DNA from: Planctomycetota bacterium
Lineage (GTDB): Bacteria; Planctomycetota; OFTM77
NCBI GenBank assembly: GCA_029260795.1
Contig: JAJDCO010000128.1
Location: forward strand, 62,001-126,000
Reading direction: 5' to 3'
DNA length: 64,000 bases
The notes under the pieces are model-generated. The model made no database searches. It was not told the DNA's origin and saw nothing but the letters and a program-made list of their open reading frames with translations. Of this stretch, positions 8,122 to 16,255 are shown one piece after another (the first letter of the stretch is position 1; every line of letters begins with the position of its first letter). The translations under genes and the position numbers were made by a program.

Positions 8122-9400
8122 GACGACGCCGCGCCGCCGGCGAAGCCGACGCGGCGAAGAGGGCGTGGCGATGGTGGTGGTCCTGGTGCTGATCATGGTG
8201 ATCACCGCATTCGGGACCCTGCATCTCCTGAGCAGTCGCGCCAATCACGACATGGTGATGCTGAGCGAGCGATCGACGCGCGCGCTCAATATCGCTGAGG
8301 CAGGAATCGCCCGCACACTCTCACAGCTGACCCGCGACGCGGCCACGCCGCCGGACACGAGCTTCCGCATCCAGACGAGCTTCGACCGCGGCCGCTACGT
8401 CGTCGACGTCTCGCCTCTCGGCGGCCGTCGCTTCCTGGTGCAGTCGTGGGGCGAGATCACCGTCGCCCGCGCGGCGGACGGCTCGCCGACCGAGCTGGTG
8501 CGACGAGGCCTCGAGGTGATCGTCGGGCCGCGACCGGCCTCGACCTTCTCTCGCGCCCTGGCCTCGCGCACGTCGATCCTGATTGACGGTGGCGCCACCT
8601 TCGACAGCTACGACTCGAAGCTCGGTCCCTACTTCAGCCAGGCCGACCAATCGGACGAGCTCGGCACCTACGCCCGACCGGCCGGCCATGTCGGCAGCTC
8701 CGGCTCGATCACCCTCAGCGACGAAGGCACGGTCGTGCGCGGTGATGCCAACCCGGGCCCGGCCGGCAGCCTCCAGGTCCTCGACGAAGCTCTGCACTTC
8801 GGAAACGGCGATCCGCTGCCCGAAGCTCTCGACCTGCCCGACCTCTCCGAATCGGAGTTCGTGCAGGTCCGCGACAGCAACAGCAACGGCTACTGGTGGG
8901 CCTCGCCGGGCGTCGTCTACGACTCGACGACGAAGTCCCTTTCGGTTCCCTCTGGAGAGTCGCTGCTGCTGCACGAGGGAGACTACTACTTCAGCTCGAT
9001 CGACATCGCGGCCGGCGGATCCTTCAAGAGCCTGGGTCCCGCCAACGTCTACCTGGGTGGCAACATGCACGTGAACGGCGGCTTGATGGGTGTCGGAGAC
9101 GGCGTACCCGGCATCTCGATCCTGGCCCATCCGATCGAGCTGCCGCCCGAAGGGGAAGAAGGCTACCAGGGTCCGCCCCACATCGATCTCAAGAACATCC
9201 CCTCGATCAAGCTCACCCTGTACGCACCGCAGTACGACGTCCTCTTCCAGGGCAGCGGCGACGTCTACGGCGCCGCGGTCGGCGCCAACGTCCACGTCAA
9301 CGGCAACCGGTTTCACTACGACGAGGCACTCGCCTACGACGCGGGTCAGACGATCAGCCAGTATGCGAAGGTCTCCTGGCGCGAGCTCGGCATGCCATGA
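8102..9400 (+). CDS. PilX/GspK-like pilus assembly protein with large C-terminal domain
   Basis: 432 residues from the ATG at 8102, inside the end of the previous gene. A very basic start (RRRRSRRGEEG) precedes a prepilin helix without Glu+5 (VAMVVVLVLIMVITAFGTL), as usual for GspK and PilX, followed by the hallmark ERSTRALNIAEAGI. The C-terminal 300 residues are rich in Gly, Ser and short strands (GGATFDSYDS, GGNMHVNGGLMGVG, GAAVGANVHVNGNRFHYD), resembling the beta-solenoid domain often attached to planctomycete and deltaproteobacterial PilX proteins. Likely caps the pseudopilus. A strong terminator follows 31 bases later and closes this transcription unit. Confidence 0.8.
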   Translation: MWHCKTETTPRRRRSRRGEEGVAMVVVLVLIMVITAFGTLHLLSSRANHDMVMLSERSTRALNIAEAGIARTLSQLTRDAATPPDTSFRIQTSFDRGRYVVDVSPLGGRRFLVQSWGEITVARAADGSPTELVRRGLEVIVGPRPASTFSRALASRTSILIDGGATFDSYDSKLGPYFSQADQSDELGTYARPAGHVGSSGSITLSDEGTVVRGDANPGPAGSLQVLDEALHFGNGDPLPEALDLPDLSESEFVQVRDSNSNGYWWASPGVVYDSTTKSLSVPSGESLLLHEGDYYFSSIDIAAGGSFKSLGPANVYLGGNMHVNGGLMGVGDGVPGISILAHPIELPPEGEEGYQGPPHIDLKNIPSIKLTLYAPQYDVLFQGSGDVYGAAVGANVHVNGNRFHYDEALAYDAGQTISQYAKVSWRELGMP

Positions 9401-9431
9401 TTCGCCGCTCCTGAACCGCCCGCTTTCACCA

Positions 9432-9461
9432 CCCAGCCCCCGAGCCACCTCGGGGGCTGGG
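9432..9461 (+). terminator. Stem-loop terminator after the pseudopilin cluster
   Basis: CCCAGCCCCCGAG (9432-9444) pairs perfectly with CTCGGGGGCTGGG (9449-9461) around a four-base loop. It sits 31 bases after the stop of the PilX/GspK-like gene. A T-run is lacking, only ggtcgttc follows, but the 13-bp stem is very stable. Confidence 0.75.
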
Positions 9462-9546
9462 GTCGTTCAGGGAGGTGACTCTCCTCGCCCCCTTGCATCC
9501 GGCCGCCCGAACCGGTTCGATGTGGCGACCCAGGCGAGGAGAGCGC

Positions 9547-10665
9547 ATGAGTCCCGATCCGGACAAGTCTCGAGAGGCCCTGACGGGTTACATCCGAGTG
9601 ATTGCATTCGGTGTGCTCGCGATCTCGGCCTTCATCGGAGGGTTGGGGCTGTTCTGGCTCTCCGACCTGCTCAAGCCGCTCTTCGTCGCGCTCTTTGCGT
9701 TCTTCCTGTTGAGGCCGGGCGCAGAGTTCTTGAGTACCAAGCGGGTGCCGACCTGGTCGAGCTATGCGGCCGCGGTCTTCGTCTTCGGCTCGAGCTTCTT
9801 CGCGATCGGGCTGGTGGTCATCAGTGGCGTGGATCAGGTGCAGCGCGACGTCGGCGTCTACGCGAAGTCGGCGAACGATTGGTATGGCCGCCTCGAGAAA
9901 GAGGGCTTCGTCTTCCGCACGGTCGACGAGTTCGCGCGCGAGCAGGACTGGGTTGACGAGCAGGGTGATGTCGACTGGTCGGGCAAGGTGCAGAAGCAGC
10001 TCCTGCTCCCGATGGTGCGAGCGTCGACGGCGCTCTTCGGTGGCCTCAAGGACTTGTTGATCAGCTTGCTGGTGATCCTCTTCTACCTGGTCTTCATCAT
10101 CCTCGAATCCGTGGACTTCCCGGATCGCGTGCGGCGAGCCTTCCCGCATAAATCCGACCGTGTGCTGGAGGTCGGTCGATCGATCAGTGCCGGCATTCGG
10201 GATTACGTCCAGATCAAGACGCTGATCAGCTTCGGGACCGCGGGCGTGTCCGCCTTGGCGTTGTGGCTGCTCTCGGTCGAGAACTGGGCGCTCTGGTCGA
10301 CGCTGATCTTCTTCTTCAACTTCATCCCGTACCTCGGCTCGATCTTGGCCTCGATCCTGCCGACGATTCAGGCCTTCTATCCGATCACCGACGACGTCGC
10401 CGAGCTGGACCTCGTACGCGGGTTGGTCGTGGCCGTGGTGCTGGCTGCCAATCAGATCCTGTTCGGCAACTTCCTCGAGCCCAAGCTGGCCGGCAACCGT
10501 CTCGACATCAGCCCGGTCGCCCTGCTGATCGTGGTCGCGTTCTGGGGCTGGATGTGGGGGATCGTCGGCATGATCCTCTCCGTCCCTCTGGCGGTCGCCC
10601 TCAAGATCATCCTCGACAACTTCAAGCCCACGAAGCCCATCGCCGTCCTCATGAGCGGGCACTGA
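9547..10665 (+). CDS. AI-2E family transporter (PerM/TqsA-like permease)
   Basis: 372 residues from the ATG at 9547, chosen because gaggag lies about nine bases upstream; an earlier in-frame GTG exists. The order of hydrophobic segments fits the family: two to three helices in the first 100 residues, a central soluble stretch (about 105-175) and four to five helices to the end. Signature patches are NFIPYLGSILASILP near 258 and ANQILFGNFLEPKLAGNRLDISPVALLIVVAFWGWMWG. Known members export autoinducer-2 or act as Na+/H+ antiporters; the substrate here is unknown. It is monocistronic, between a terminator and a spacer with inverted dispersed repeats. Confidence 0.9.
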   Translation: MSPDPDKSREALTGYIRVIAFGVLAISAFIGGLGLFWLSDLLKPLFVALFAFFLLRPGAEFLSTKRVPTWSSYAAAVFVFGSSFFAIGLVVISGVDQVQRDVGVYAKSANDWYGRLEKEGFVFRTVDEFAREQDWVDEQGDVDWSGKVQKQLLLPMVRASTALFGGLKDLLISLLVILFYLVFIILESVDFPDRVRRAFPHKSDRVLEVGRSISAGIRDYVQIKTLISFGTAGVSALALWLLSVENWALWSTLIFFFNFIPYLGSILASILPTIQAFYPITDDVAELDLVRGLVVAVVLAANQILFGNFLEPKLAGNRLDISPVALLIVVAFWGWMWGIVGMILSVPLAVALKIILDNFKPTKPIAVLMSGH

Positions 10666-10692
10666 CGGCACCGGATCCTGTCGTAGGAATCT

Positions 10693-10710
10693 GAGACGCG
10701 AACGGAGTCC
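10693..10710 (+). repeat. Dispersed repeat core, copy A
   Basis: GAGACGCGAACGGAGTCC, identical to the copies at 31527 and 51133. It lies 27 bases after the permease stop. It is followed by a weak complementary arm (CCGTCCG, CATCTC), so a stem-loop is possible. A one-mismatch inverted copy lies at 10873. Confidence 0.7.
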
Positions 10711-10872
10711 GTAGCCCCGTCCGACATCTCGCGGCGTGGGGTTCGATGAGCCTTGAGCATCCAGCGCGAGAGAGGGGGGGGCCCTGAGAATCCCGGGCCA
10801 CTCTCTTGCTTCACGCCTCCGAGGGCGAAGCAGCCCGCCGGGTCGGCTCGGTGTGTGAACACGCCACGTGAC

Positions 10873-10890
10873 GGACTCCGTTCGTGTCTC
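10873..10890 (-). repeat. Dispersed repeat core, copy B, inverted
   Basis: Read on the minus strand this is GAGACACGAACGGAGTCC, one base different from copy A. With copy A it forms an inverted pair 162 bases apart in the 279-base spacer before the choice-of-anchor B gene. The only other features seen in that spacer are a run of eight G at about 10776-10783 and the weak start-site region. Confidence 0.65.
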
Positions 10891-10944
10891 TGTCGGTCAC
10901 CGGGTATGATGGCCGCCACAGAGCCCTGTCACCCGGAGAACACC

Positions 10945-13374
10945 ATGAAGCGTCCCGTTGCCTCGTCGTTGTTGCTGGCGATCGCAATCCTTCCGCTCGC
11001 GCTGCTGGACTCGCATCCCGACGACCCGAAGATCCGTGACCGGGTCGCCCCGTATCGGGGACCGGGCTTCCGAAGCGCCGAAGCGCCTTCGGCCCTTTTG
11101 AGCGGAGGAGGCGGTGTCTTCTCGCAGCCTTTCCCCGCGCAGGGTATCGAGCTGATGAGCTGGCTGCCCCTCGGCGACTTCGGATTGCAGCATCGGAACG
11201 GCAACGACTGCTGGGGCTACACGTCCCCCTCGGGCCGCGAGTACGCGATCATGGGCCTCTCCCACGGCACAGGCTTCGTCGAGATCACGAATCCCTCGAA
11301 CGCGCAGATCATCGCGATGATCCCGGGGACGTCGAGCCTTTGGCGAGACATCAAGACGTTCGAGCATTACGCGTACGTCGTCAGTGAAGGCGGCAGCGGC
11401 ATTCAGGTGCTCGATCTCGGCCAGATCGACCTGGGAACCGTCAGCCTCATCAACACCGTCATGACCGGCGGCCACGCGTCTTCGCACAACGTCGCGATCG
11501 ACGTCGACAGCGGCTACCTCTACCGATGCGGCGGCAGCAGCAACAACGGCCTGCGAATCTACAGCCTCGCCGATCCGACCAGCCCGACCTACGTGCGCAA
11601 TTGGAACACTCGCTACGTGCACGACGCCCAAATCGTCACTTATCAGAGCGGCCCCTACGCGGGTCGGGAGATCGCGTACGCTTGTTCGGGCTACAACGGC
11701 GGCCGAGACCAGACCGGCCTCGATGTAATCGACGTCACGAACAAGAACAGCATCCAGGTCCTGAAGCGCATCCAGTACCCGGTCGCCGGCTACTCCCACC
11801 AGTGCTGGCTCTCCGAAGATCGCCAGACGCTGTTCCTCGATGACGAGCTCGACGAAGGCAACGGCCTGAACACGACGACGCACGTCTTCGACGTCTCGGA
11901 TCCCGGCAATCCGGTTTACACCGGGCGCTTCTGGAGCGACTCGCCCGCCATCGGGCACAACCTCTACGCGCGTGGCGACCGTCTGTACGAGGCGAACTAT
12001 CGCAGCGGCCTTCGCATCTTCGACGTCAGCTCACCCGTGAACGGATTCGAGGTCGCGTCCTTCGACACTTGGCCCGAGGACGACGCCAAGCAGTTCAACG
12101 GACTGTGGAGCACCTATCCGTTCTTCCCGAGCGGAACCGTCATCGGCAGCGACATGGAGAAAGGCCTCTTTGTCTGGTGGGTCGGTGCGCCGAAGATCGA
12201 CTTCGAGCTCGTCGACGGAGCACCCGAAACGATCGCGCCGGCCGGGGAGACGATCGAGGTGCGCCTGGTCGAAGAAGCGGTCGGGGACTACGCCGCCGGC
12301 ACCGCGCAGATCCACATCGACGCCGGTTCGGGATACGTGTCCTCGGCGCTGGTGCCGATCGGCGGTGACCTCTTCCAAGCCACCTTCCCCCCCACGACCT
12401 GCGGTCAGGCGCTTGGCTTCTACTTCACGGCTCAGTCGACTGACGGCATCGCGTGGGCCTCTCCCAATGGTGGACGGCTCGACCCGACCCTCACGACCTC
12501 GGGTGCACAGCGGATTCCCGGATTCGTCGATGCCTTCGAGGTCGAGAGCGGTTGGACCGTCGGCGCCCCCGACGACACCGCCGTCGAAGGCTTGTGGGTG
12601 CGCAAGAAGCCGATCGGCAATGCCGCGACGCCCTACTCCGATCGGTCGGCGATCGGCGAGTTCGCTTGGATAACCGGGCAGCTTCCGTTGGGAAACCCAA
12701 TCCCCGAGCACGAAGACGTCGACGGCGGCAAGACCACGCTGACGTCTCCGACCTACGACCTCACTTCCTACACGGAGCCCGTCCTCGGCTACTGGCGCTG
12801 GTTCTCGAACGACGTCGGCAACGCGCCGAGTGAGGACGTGCTCACCGTCGAGATCTCCAACGATGGCGGCCAGGGCTGGACGAGCGTCGAGAACGTCGGT
12901 CCGGTGGGCGCCGGGACGAGCGGCGGTTGGTATCGATTCCAGGTGCGCGTCCGCGACATGATCGCTCCGACAAGCGACGTGCGCGTGCGCTTCGTCGCGT
13001 CCGATACGGGCGCCGACTCGGTCGTCGAATCCGTCATCGACGACTTCGAGATCTTTGACATCGTGTGTGAGCCGCTCCGCCTCGACGGCGTGACGCCCGG
13101 TGTCGGCGGCTACTCTGGAGGTGAGACGGTCACGCTGACGGGCGTGTCCTTCGCCGATGACCTGAGCGTGTTCTTCGGCGGCGTCGAGTCGACGGACGTC
13201 ATCGTGCTCGATGGTCAAACCGCGCAGGTCGTCGTGCCGCGTTACCCAGCGCCGGGACCGGTCGGAGGTGGCAGCCCGGCGGGCCTGCCGTCCACCACCG
13301 TGGACGTGCGCGTCGTGTCGGCGGCGGGAGATTCGACCTTGGCGAATGGCTACCGCTACCGCTCGCGGCGCTGA
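10945..13374 (+). CDS. Choice-of-anchor B family exported protein (paralogue 1)
   Basis: 809 residues from the ATG at 10945 (acccggagaacacc upstream). A signal peptide (SSLLLAIAILPLALLDS) is followed by HPDDPK. Residues 60-400 form a beta-propeller of LVIVD-type repeats (GFVEITNPSNAQIIAMIPG, VLDLGQIDLG, GLRIYSLADPTSPTYV, DVIDVTNKNSIQV, HVFDVSDPGNPVY, GLRIFDVSSPVNGFEVA), the core of the choice-of-anchor B family. The middle holds a beta-sandwich. The C-terminus is an IPT/TIG-like domain (LDGVTPGVGGYSGGETVTLTG). Known: large secreted proteins of unknown function. A closely related paralogue is at 34124. No sorting tail is obvious. Confidence 0.88.
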   Translation: MKRPVASSLLLAIAILPLALLDSHPDDPKIRDRVAPYRGPGFRSAEAPSALLSGGGGVFSQPFPAQGIELMSWLPLGDFGLQHRNGNDCWGYTSPSGREYAIMGLSHGTGFVEITNPSNAQIIAMIPGTSSLWRDIKTFEHYAYVVSEGGSGIQVLDLGQIDLGTVSLINTVMTGGHASSHNVAIDVDSGYLYRCGGSSNNGLRIYSLADPTSPTYVRNWNTRYVHDAQIVTYQSGPYAGREIAYACSGYNGGRDQTGLDVIDVTNKNSIQVLKRIQYPVAGYSHQCWLSEDRQTLFLDDELDEGNGLNTTTHVFDVSDPGNPVYTGRFWSDSPAIGHNLYARGDRLYEANYRSGLRIFDVSSPVNGFEVASFDTWPEDDAKQFNGLWSTYPFFPSGTVIGSDMEKGLFVWWVGAPKIDFELVDGAPETIAPAGETIEVRLVEEAVGDYAAGTAQIHIDAGSGYVSSALVPIGGDLFQATFPPTTCGQALGFYFTAQSTDGIAWASPNGGRLDPTLTTSGAQRIPGFVDAFEVESGWTVGAPDDTAVEGLWVRKKPIGNAATPYSDRSAIGEFAWITGQLPLGNPIPEHEDVDGGKTTLTSPTYDLTSYTEPVLGYWRWFSNDVGNAPSEDVLTVEISNDGGQGWTSVENVGPVGAGTSGGWYRFQVRVRDMIAPTSDVRVRFVASDTGADSVVESVIDDFEIFDIVCEPLRLDGVTPGVGGYSGGETVTLTGVSFADDLSVFFGGVESTDVIVLDGQTAQVVVPRYPAPGPVGGGSPAGLPSTTVDVRVVSAAGDSTLANGYRYRSRR

Positions 13375-13415
13375 CGAAGACTCTTCGGGGGGGGCGGGCT
13401 GCGTCCCTCCCCACG

Positions 13416-15884
13416 TCAACGCTGGGGCACTGTGACCGATTGCGGAGAGAACTCGCCGATCGAGACTTGCTCGTCCAAGAGGGGTCCCTGAAGGTTCGGC
13501 GAGCCCTGCTCGGTGCCCGAGATGAGGAAGACTCGAGCTTGGTACTTCCCGGATGGAATTCCCAACAGACGGCCCTGACCATTCGAGTCGAGGTCGACCT
13601 GGGCTCGACGCCTCGCTCCCGCGGGTGCAGGGCGAGAGGCACGGCTCTCCGGCACCAGCCAGACTTGTGCCTGTCCCGAAGCAGCTCGCGTGTCGTCCCA
13701 GAGCACGTCCACGTCGACGGGCGCCGGCAGGTCGATCGCGACACTCGACTCCGCCGAGGACACTCGTCGCTCTTGCAGCCAGCCGCCCGCCGTCACGACC
13801 AGGCGGTAGTCCTTCATATCGAGCCCCGAAAAGACGAAGTGCGATGAATGCGTCTCGGTGGGACGACCTCGCCAGCGATCCTGATCGAGATCGTGTAGCT
13901 CGGCGACGACCTGAAACGCGAGCTCGCCGTGCGAGTGCAAGTCGACGACGAGCTGCCGGCCGAGGTCGAGAATCAGCTCCTCCTCCTGACGTCCCGGGTG
14001 CAGCCGAATCTCGAAGCTCTGGGTGAGGCTCGTCGGGCGGAGGCGAGCCTTCACGCTCTGGTGCCACAACGCGGGAAACGTCACGAGCGGTCCGGTACCG
14101 ACCCCGGGCGCCTGGGGCGAGGAGATCGCACGCCCGTGCTCGTCCTCGAGAGTGACGGAGAAGGTCGTCCGTTCGGGCAGCCCGACCACGCGGAGCACCA
14201 GCTCGGTCGGCTCGGTCGCGAGGTGCCACTCGACGCTGCGCTTCGCTTCGGGCGCCGGCGGCACCTCGAGGCTCTCGATCAGCCTTCCGCTCGGTCCGCC
14301 CGGTCGCGCCTCCAACCGCAACGGATGACCCGGCACGACGCCGTATCCCACGTAGCGACCGGGCGCCACCCGATCGAGCCGAGTCAACACCTCACCGTTG
14401 CGGAGCGTGGGCGGCTCCAAGGTCATCGGGGTTGAATCGACGGGCCCGACGCGATCGAAGTCGACCGCCTGCGCCATCATCACGAACAACCCGTCGGCCG
14501 GCTCGCCCGCGCTCGTTCGAATATCGACGACGAAGCGGGCGCCGACCTCCAACATCACGTCGAAGCGGCCGCCGCGGCGACCGATCCGAACCGTCTTGGG
14601 AAGGTAACCCTTCATGCCGACCGCGAGCGAATCGACGTCCAGCGGCAAAGGGCCGAGCTCGAGCGTGCTCATGCCGCCGGCCATCTCCACACGTTGAACA
14701 CCCCCACCCTTGCCCCACTCGGCAAAGGCGTAACGCGGGGGCATGCCGTCCTCGGTCCGCACGCGCACGGACACGTTGCGGAGCTCGACGACCTCCAGAT
14801 TCCCGAGGTCACATTCACCGGTCGGATCGGTGGCTGCCGTCAGCTCGGCGGCCGTGATCTCGCGCTCGAGGAGCGTCGTTCCTTCGACGGTGGCGATCAC
14901 AGTCACACCGGGAGCATCGGCCGGATCGCAGAGCAGCACAAAACGGCCGTCCGACTCGGTTCGATTCCAGGCCTTGGTGGGCCCGCTCGACGGCGACCAT
15001 CGCACCTCGAGCCCCACTTCGGCGACAGGATCTCCGTCCGCCTCGACAATGCGACCCGTCAGGCACGGCCTACTCTGAAGCTCCAAGAATAGCTCCGACG
15101 GCGGGGGCTTCGAAAGCAAGAGCTCGCCCGGCGGCGTCGGCGAGCCGAACGACGTTCCCGAGAGCACGTAGCCGTCCAGGACCATCAGGGTTCCCGTCCA
15201 GCTCGACGGCAATCGGCCCGGAAACTGGAAGCGACCGTCCTCGCCCGTCTCGATGGTCTGAACGACACGACCCGCTCCAAAGGCCGCCAGCTCTTGCGAG
15301 AGCTCATCGTCGAGAGCATGGACCGGCACCGACGGGAGGTTCGAGATGAGCGAGAGCCGAACCGGGTGACGAGGAGGTCGATCCAGCTGGGTGAGTCGGC
15401 CTTGAATGGCGACTCCCGGGTCGAGGCGAACGGTCACCTGCTCGACGTCACCGGCGACGGGTTGCGCACGAGCCACCACTCCCGACGCCGTCACGCTCAG
15501 CCAGCCGTCGACTCCGGTCGGCCTCTTCAGCACGAGCTGCCCGCGTCCTGACGTCTGCCCGTGAACAGATCGCGTGCTCAAGAGACGCAGCCCCACGAAG
15601 GCTTTCGGAATCGGCGCGTCGCTCGCATCGAGCACCGTGACGACGAGCTCGGACATCGGAAGCGCGACCGGTTCGGAAACGAAAACGCGAACGGAGTCCT
15701 CGTCTCTCTCCTCCACCTCGAGCGGCAGCGCAGGCAACGCGACGGCCTCGCGCTCGGCGGGCTCCCCGACTGGCACGAGCTCCTCGAATGTCGGGTCGCC
15801 GCCCGAGTCATCTTGCTGGGCGAACCAGACGATGGCCGCGCCCAAGACGAGCACTCCACCGAGAATCAACAGCCCAGCTCGCAC
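13416..15884 (-). CDS. Membrane-anchored protein with carboxypeptidase-regulatory-like repeats (paralogue 1)
   Basis: 822 residues if translation starts at the GTG at 15884, which has GGAG eight bases upstream and is followed at once by an N-terminal membrane anchor (AGLLILGGVLVLGAAIVWF). The frame is open to 16262, but that extension is Arg-rich with no leader and would run under the divergent PHP gene. The extracytoplasmic part consists of repeated beta-sandwich modules of the CarboxypepD_reg type (VTVLDASDAPIPKAFVGLRLL, GRIVEADGDPVAEVGLEV, DIRTSAGEPADGLFV). Convergent with the choice-of-anchor B gene, 41 bases apart. The related protein at 31644 has the same architecture plus PDZ and also neighbours a choice-of-anchor B gene. 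Function unknown. Confidence 0.8.
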   Translation of the reverse strand: MRAGLLILGGVLVLGAAIVWFAQQDDSGGDPTFEELVPVGEPAEREAVALPALPLEVEERDEDSVRVFVSEPVALPMSELVVTVLDASDAPIPKAFVGLRLLSTRSVHGQTSGRGQLVLKRPTGVDGWLSVTASGVVARAQPVAGDVEQVTVRLDPGVAIQGRLTQLDRPPRHPVRLSLISNLPSVPVHALDDELSQELAAFGAGRVVQTIETGEDGRFQFPGRLPSSWTGTLMVLDGYVLSGTSFGSPTPPGELLLSKPPPSELFLELQSRPCLTGRIVEADGDPVAEVGLEVRWSPSSGPTKAWNRTESDGRFVLLCDPADAPGVTVIATVEGTTLLEREITAAELTAATDPTGECDLGNLEVVELRNVSVRVRTEDGMPPRYAFAEWGKGGGVQRVEMAGGMSTLELGPLPLDVDSLAVGMKGYLPKTVRIGRRGGRFDVMLEVGARFVVDIRTSAGEPADGLFVMMAQAVDFDRVGPVDSTPMTLEPPTLRNGEVLTRLDRVAPGRYVGYGVVPGHPLRLEARPGGPSGRLIESLEVPPAPEAKRSVEWHLATEPTELVLRVVGLPERTTFSVTLEDEHGRAISSPQAPGVGTGPLVTFPALWHQSVKARLRPTSLTQSFEIRLHPGRQEEELILDLGRQLVVDLHSHGELAFQVVAELHDLDQDRWRGRPTETHSSHFVFSGLDMKDYRLVVTAGGWLQERRVSSAESSVAIDLPAPVDVDVLWDDTRAASGQAQVWLVPESRASRPAPAGARRRAQVDLDSNGQGRLLGIPSGKYQARVFLISGTEQGSPNLQGPLLDEQVSIGEFSPQSVTVPQR
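15685..15699 (+). repeat. Partial dispersed repeat inside a coding region
   Basis: ACGCGAACGGAGTCC matches the last 15 bases of the dispersed core and is followed by TCGTCTCTC. It lies within the regulatory-repeat gene, where the minus strand encodes EDSVRV. It could be chance or a repeat absorbed into coding sequence. Confidence 0.4.
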
Positions 15885-16255
15885 GCCTTCACTCCGGTCC
15901 GATCTCGCAGGTTCAATGCAATCGTCTGCCGCAGACGATCTCGAAGCAACCGTCTTTCGAAAAGCCCGGAGCGATCGCCGTCTGAGATGGCCTCGATGCA
16001 CACGAATAGTATCACCGCTTGCTCGACCTCGGGACGATCGGCGCGAGATGGGCGCTCGAGATCCTGTGTCGCTCCACCTTCGCCGCGACGAATGTCGGGC
16101 GCGGCTCGGCGGCTCGATGTGGCTCGGCGCTTTGAGCTCCTTGGTCGGGGCGCCATGGCTCTGCTCGCGCTCTGAGGCTCGCATGGGCCGACTGAATATC
16201 GTTATGCTCGGGCGCTCATCCGGATCACTGCCGCCGACCCACTGGGAGTCTCGCC
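15885..16255. promoter_or_regulatory. Divergent spacer, 371 bases
   Basis: This separates the GTG-started membrane protein (leftward) from the PHP hydrolase (rightward). An open frame crosses it on the minus strand, but the translation is Arg/Ser rich with no recognisable domain, so I treat it as non-coding and promoter-bearing. No clear operator was found. Confidence 0.4.

Noticed and set aside
12031..14229. A 732-codon open frame on the minus strand across the end of choice-of-anchor B paralogue 1 and the start of its neighbour
   Set aside because: It is antisense to a well-supported gene and in another frame of the next one; the translation is Arg/Asp rich with no domain. High GC content makes such frames common.
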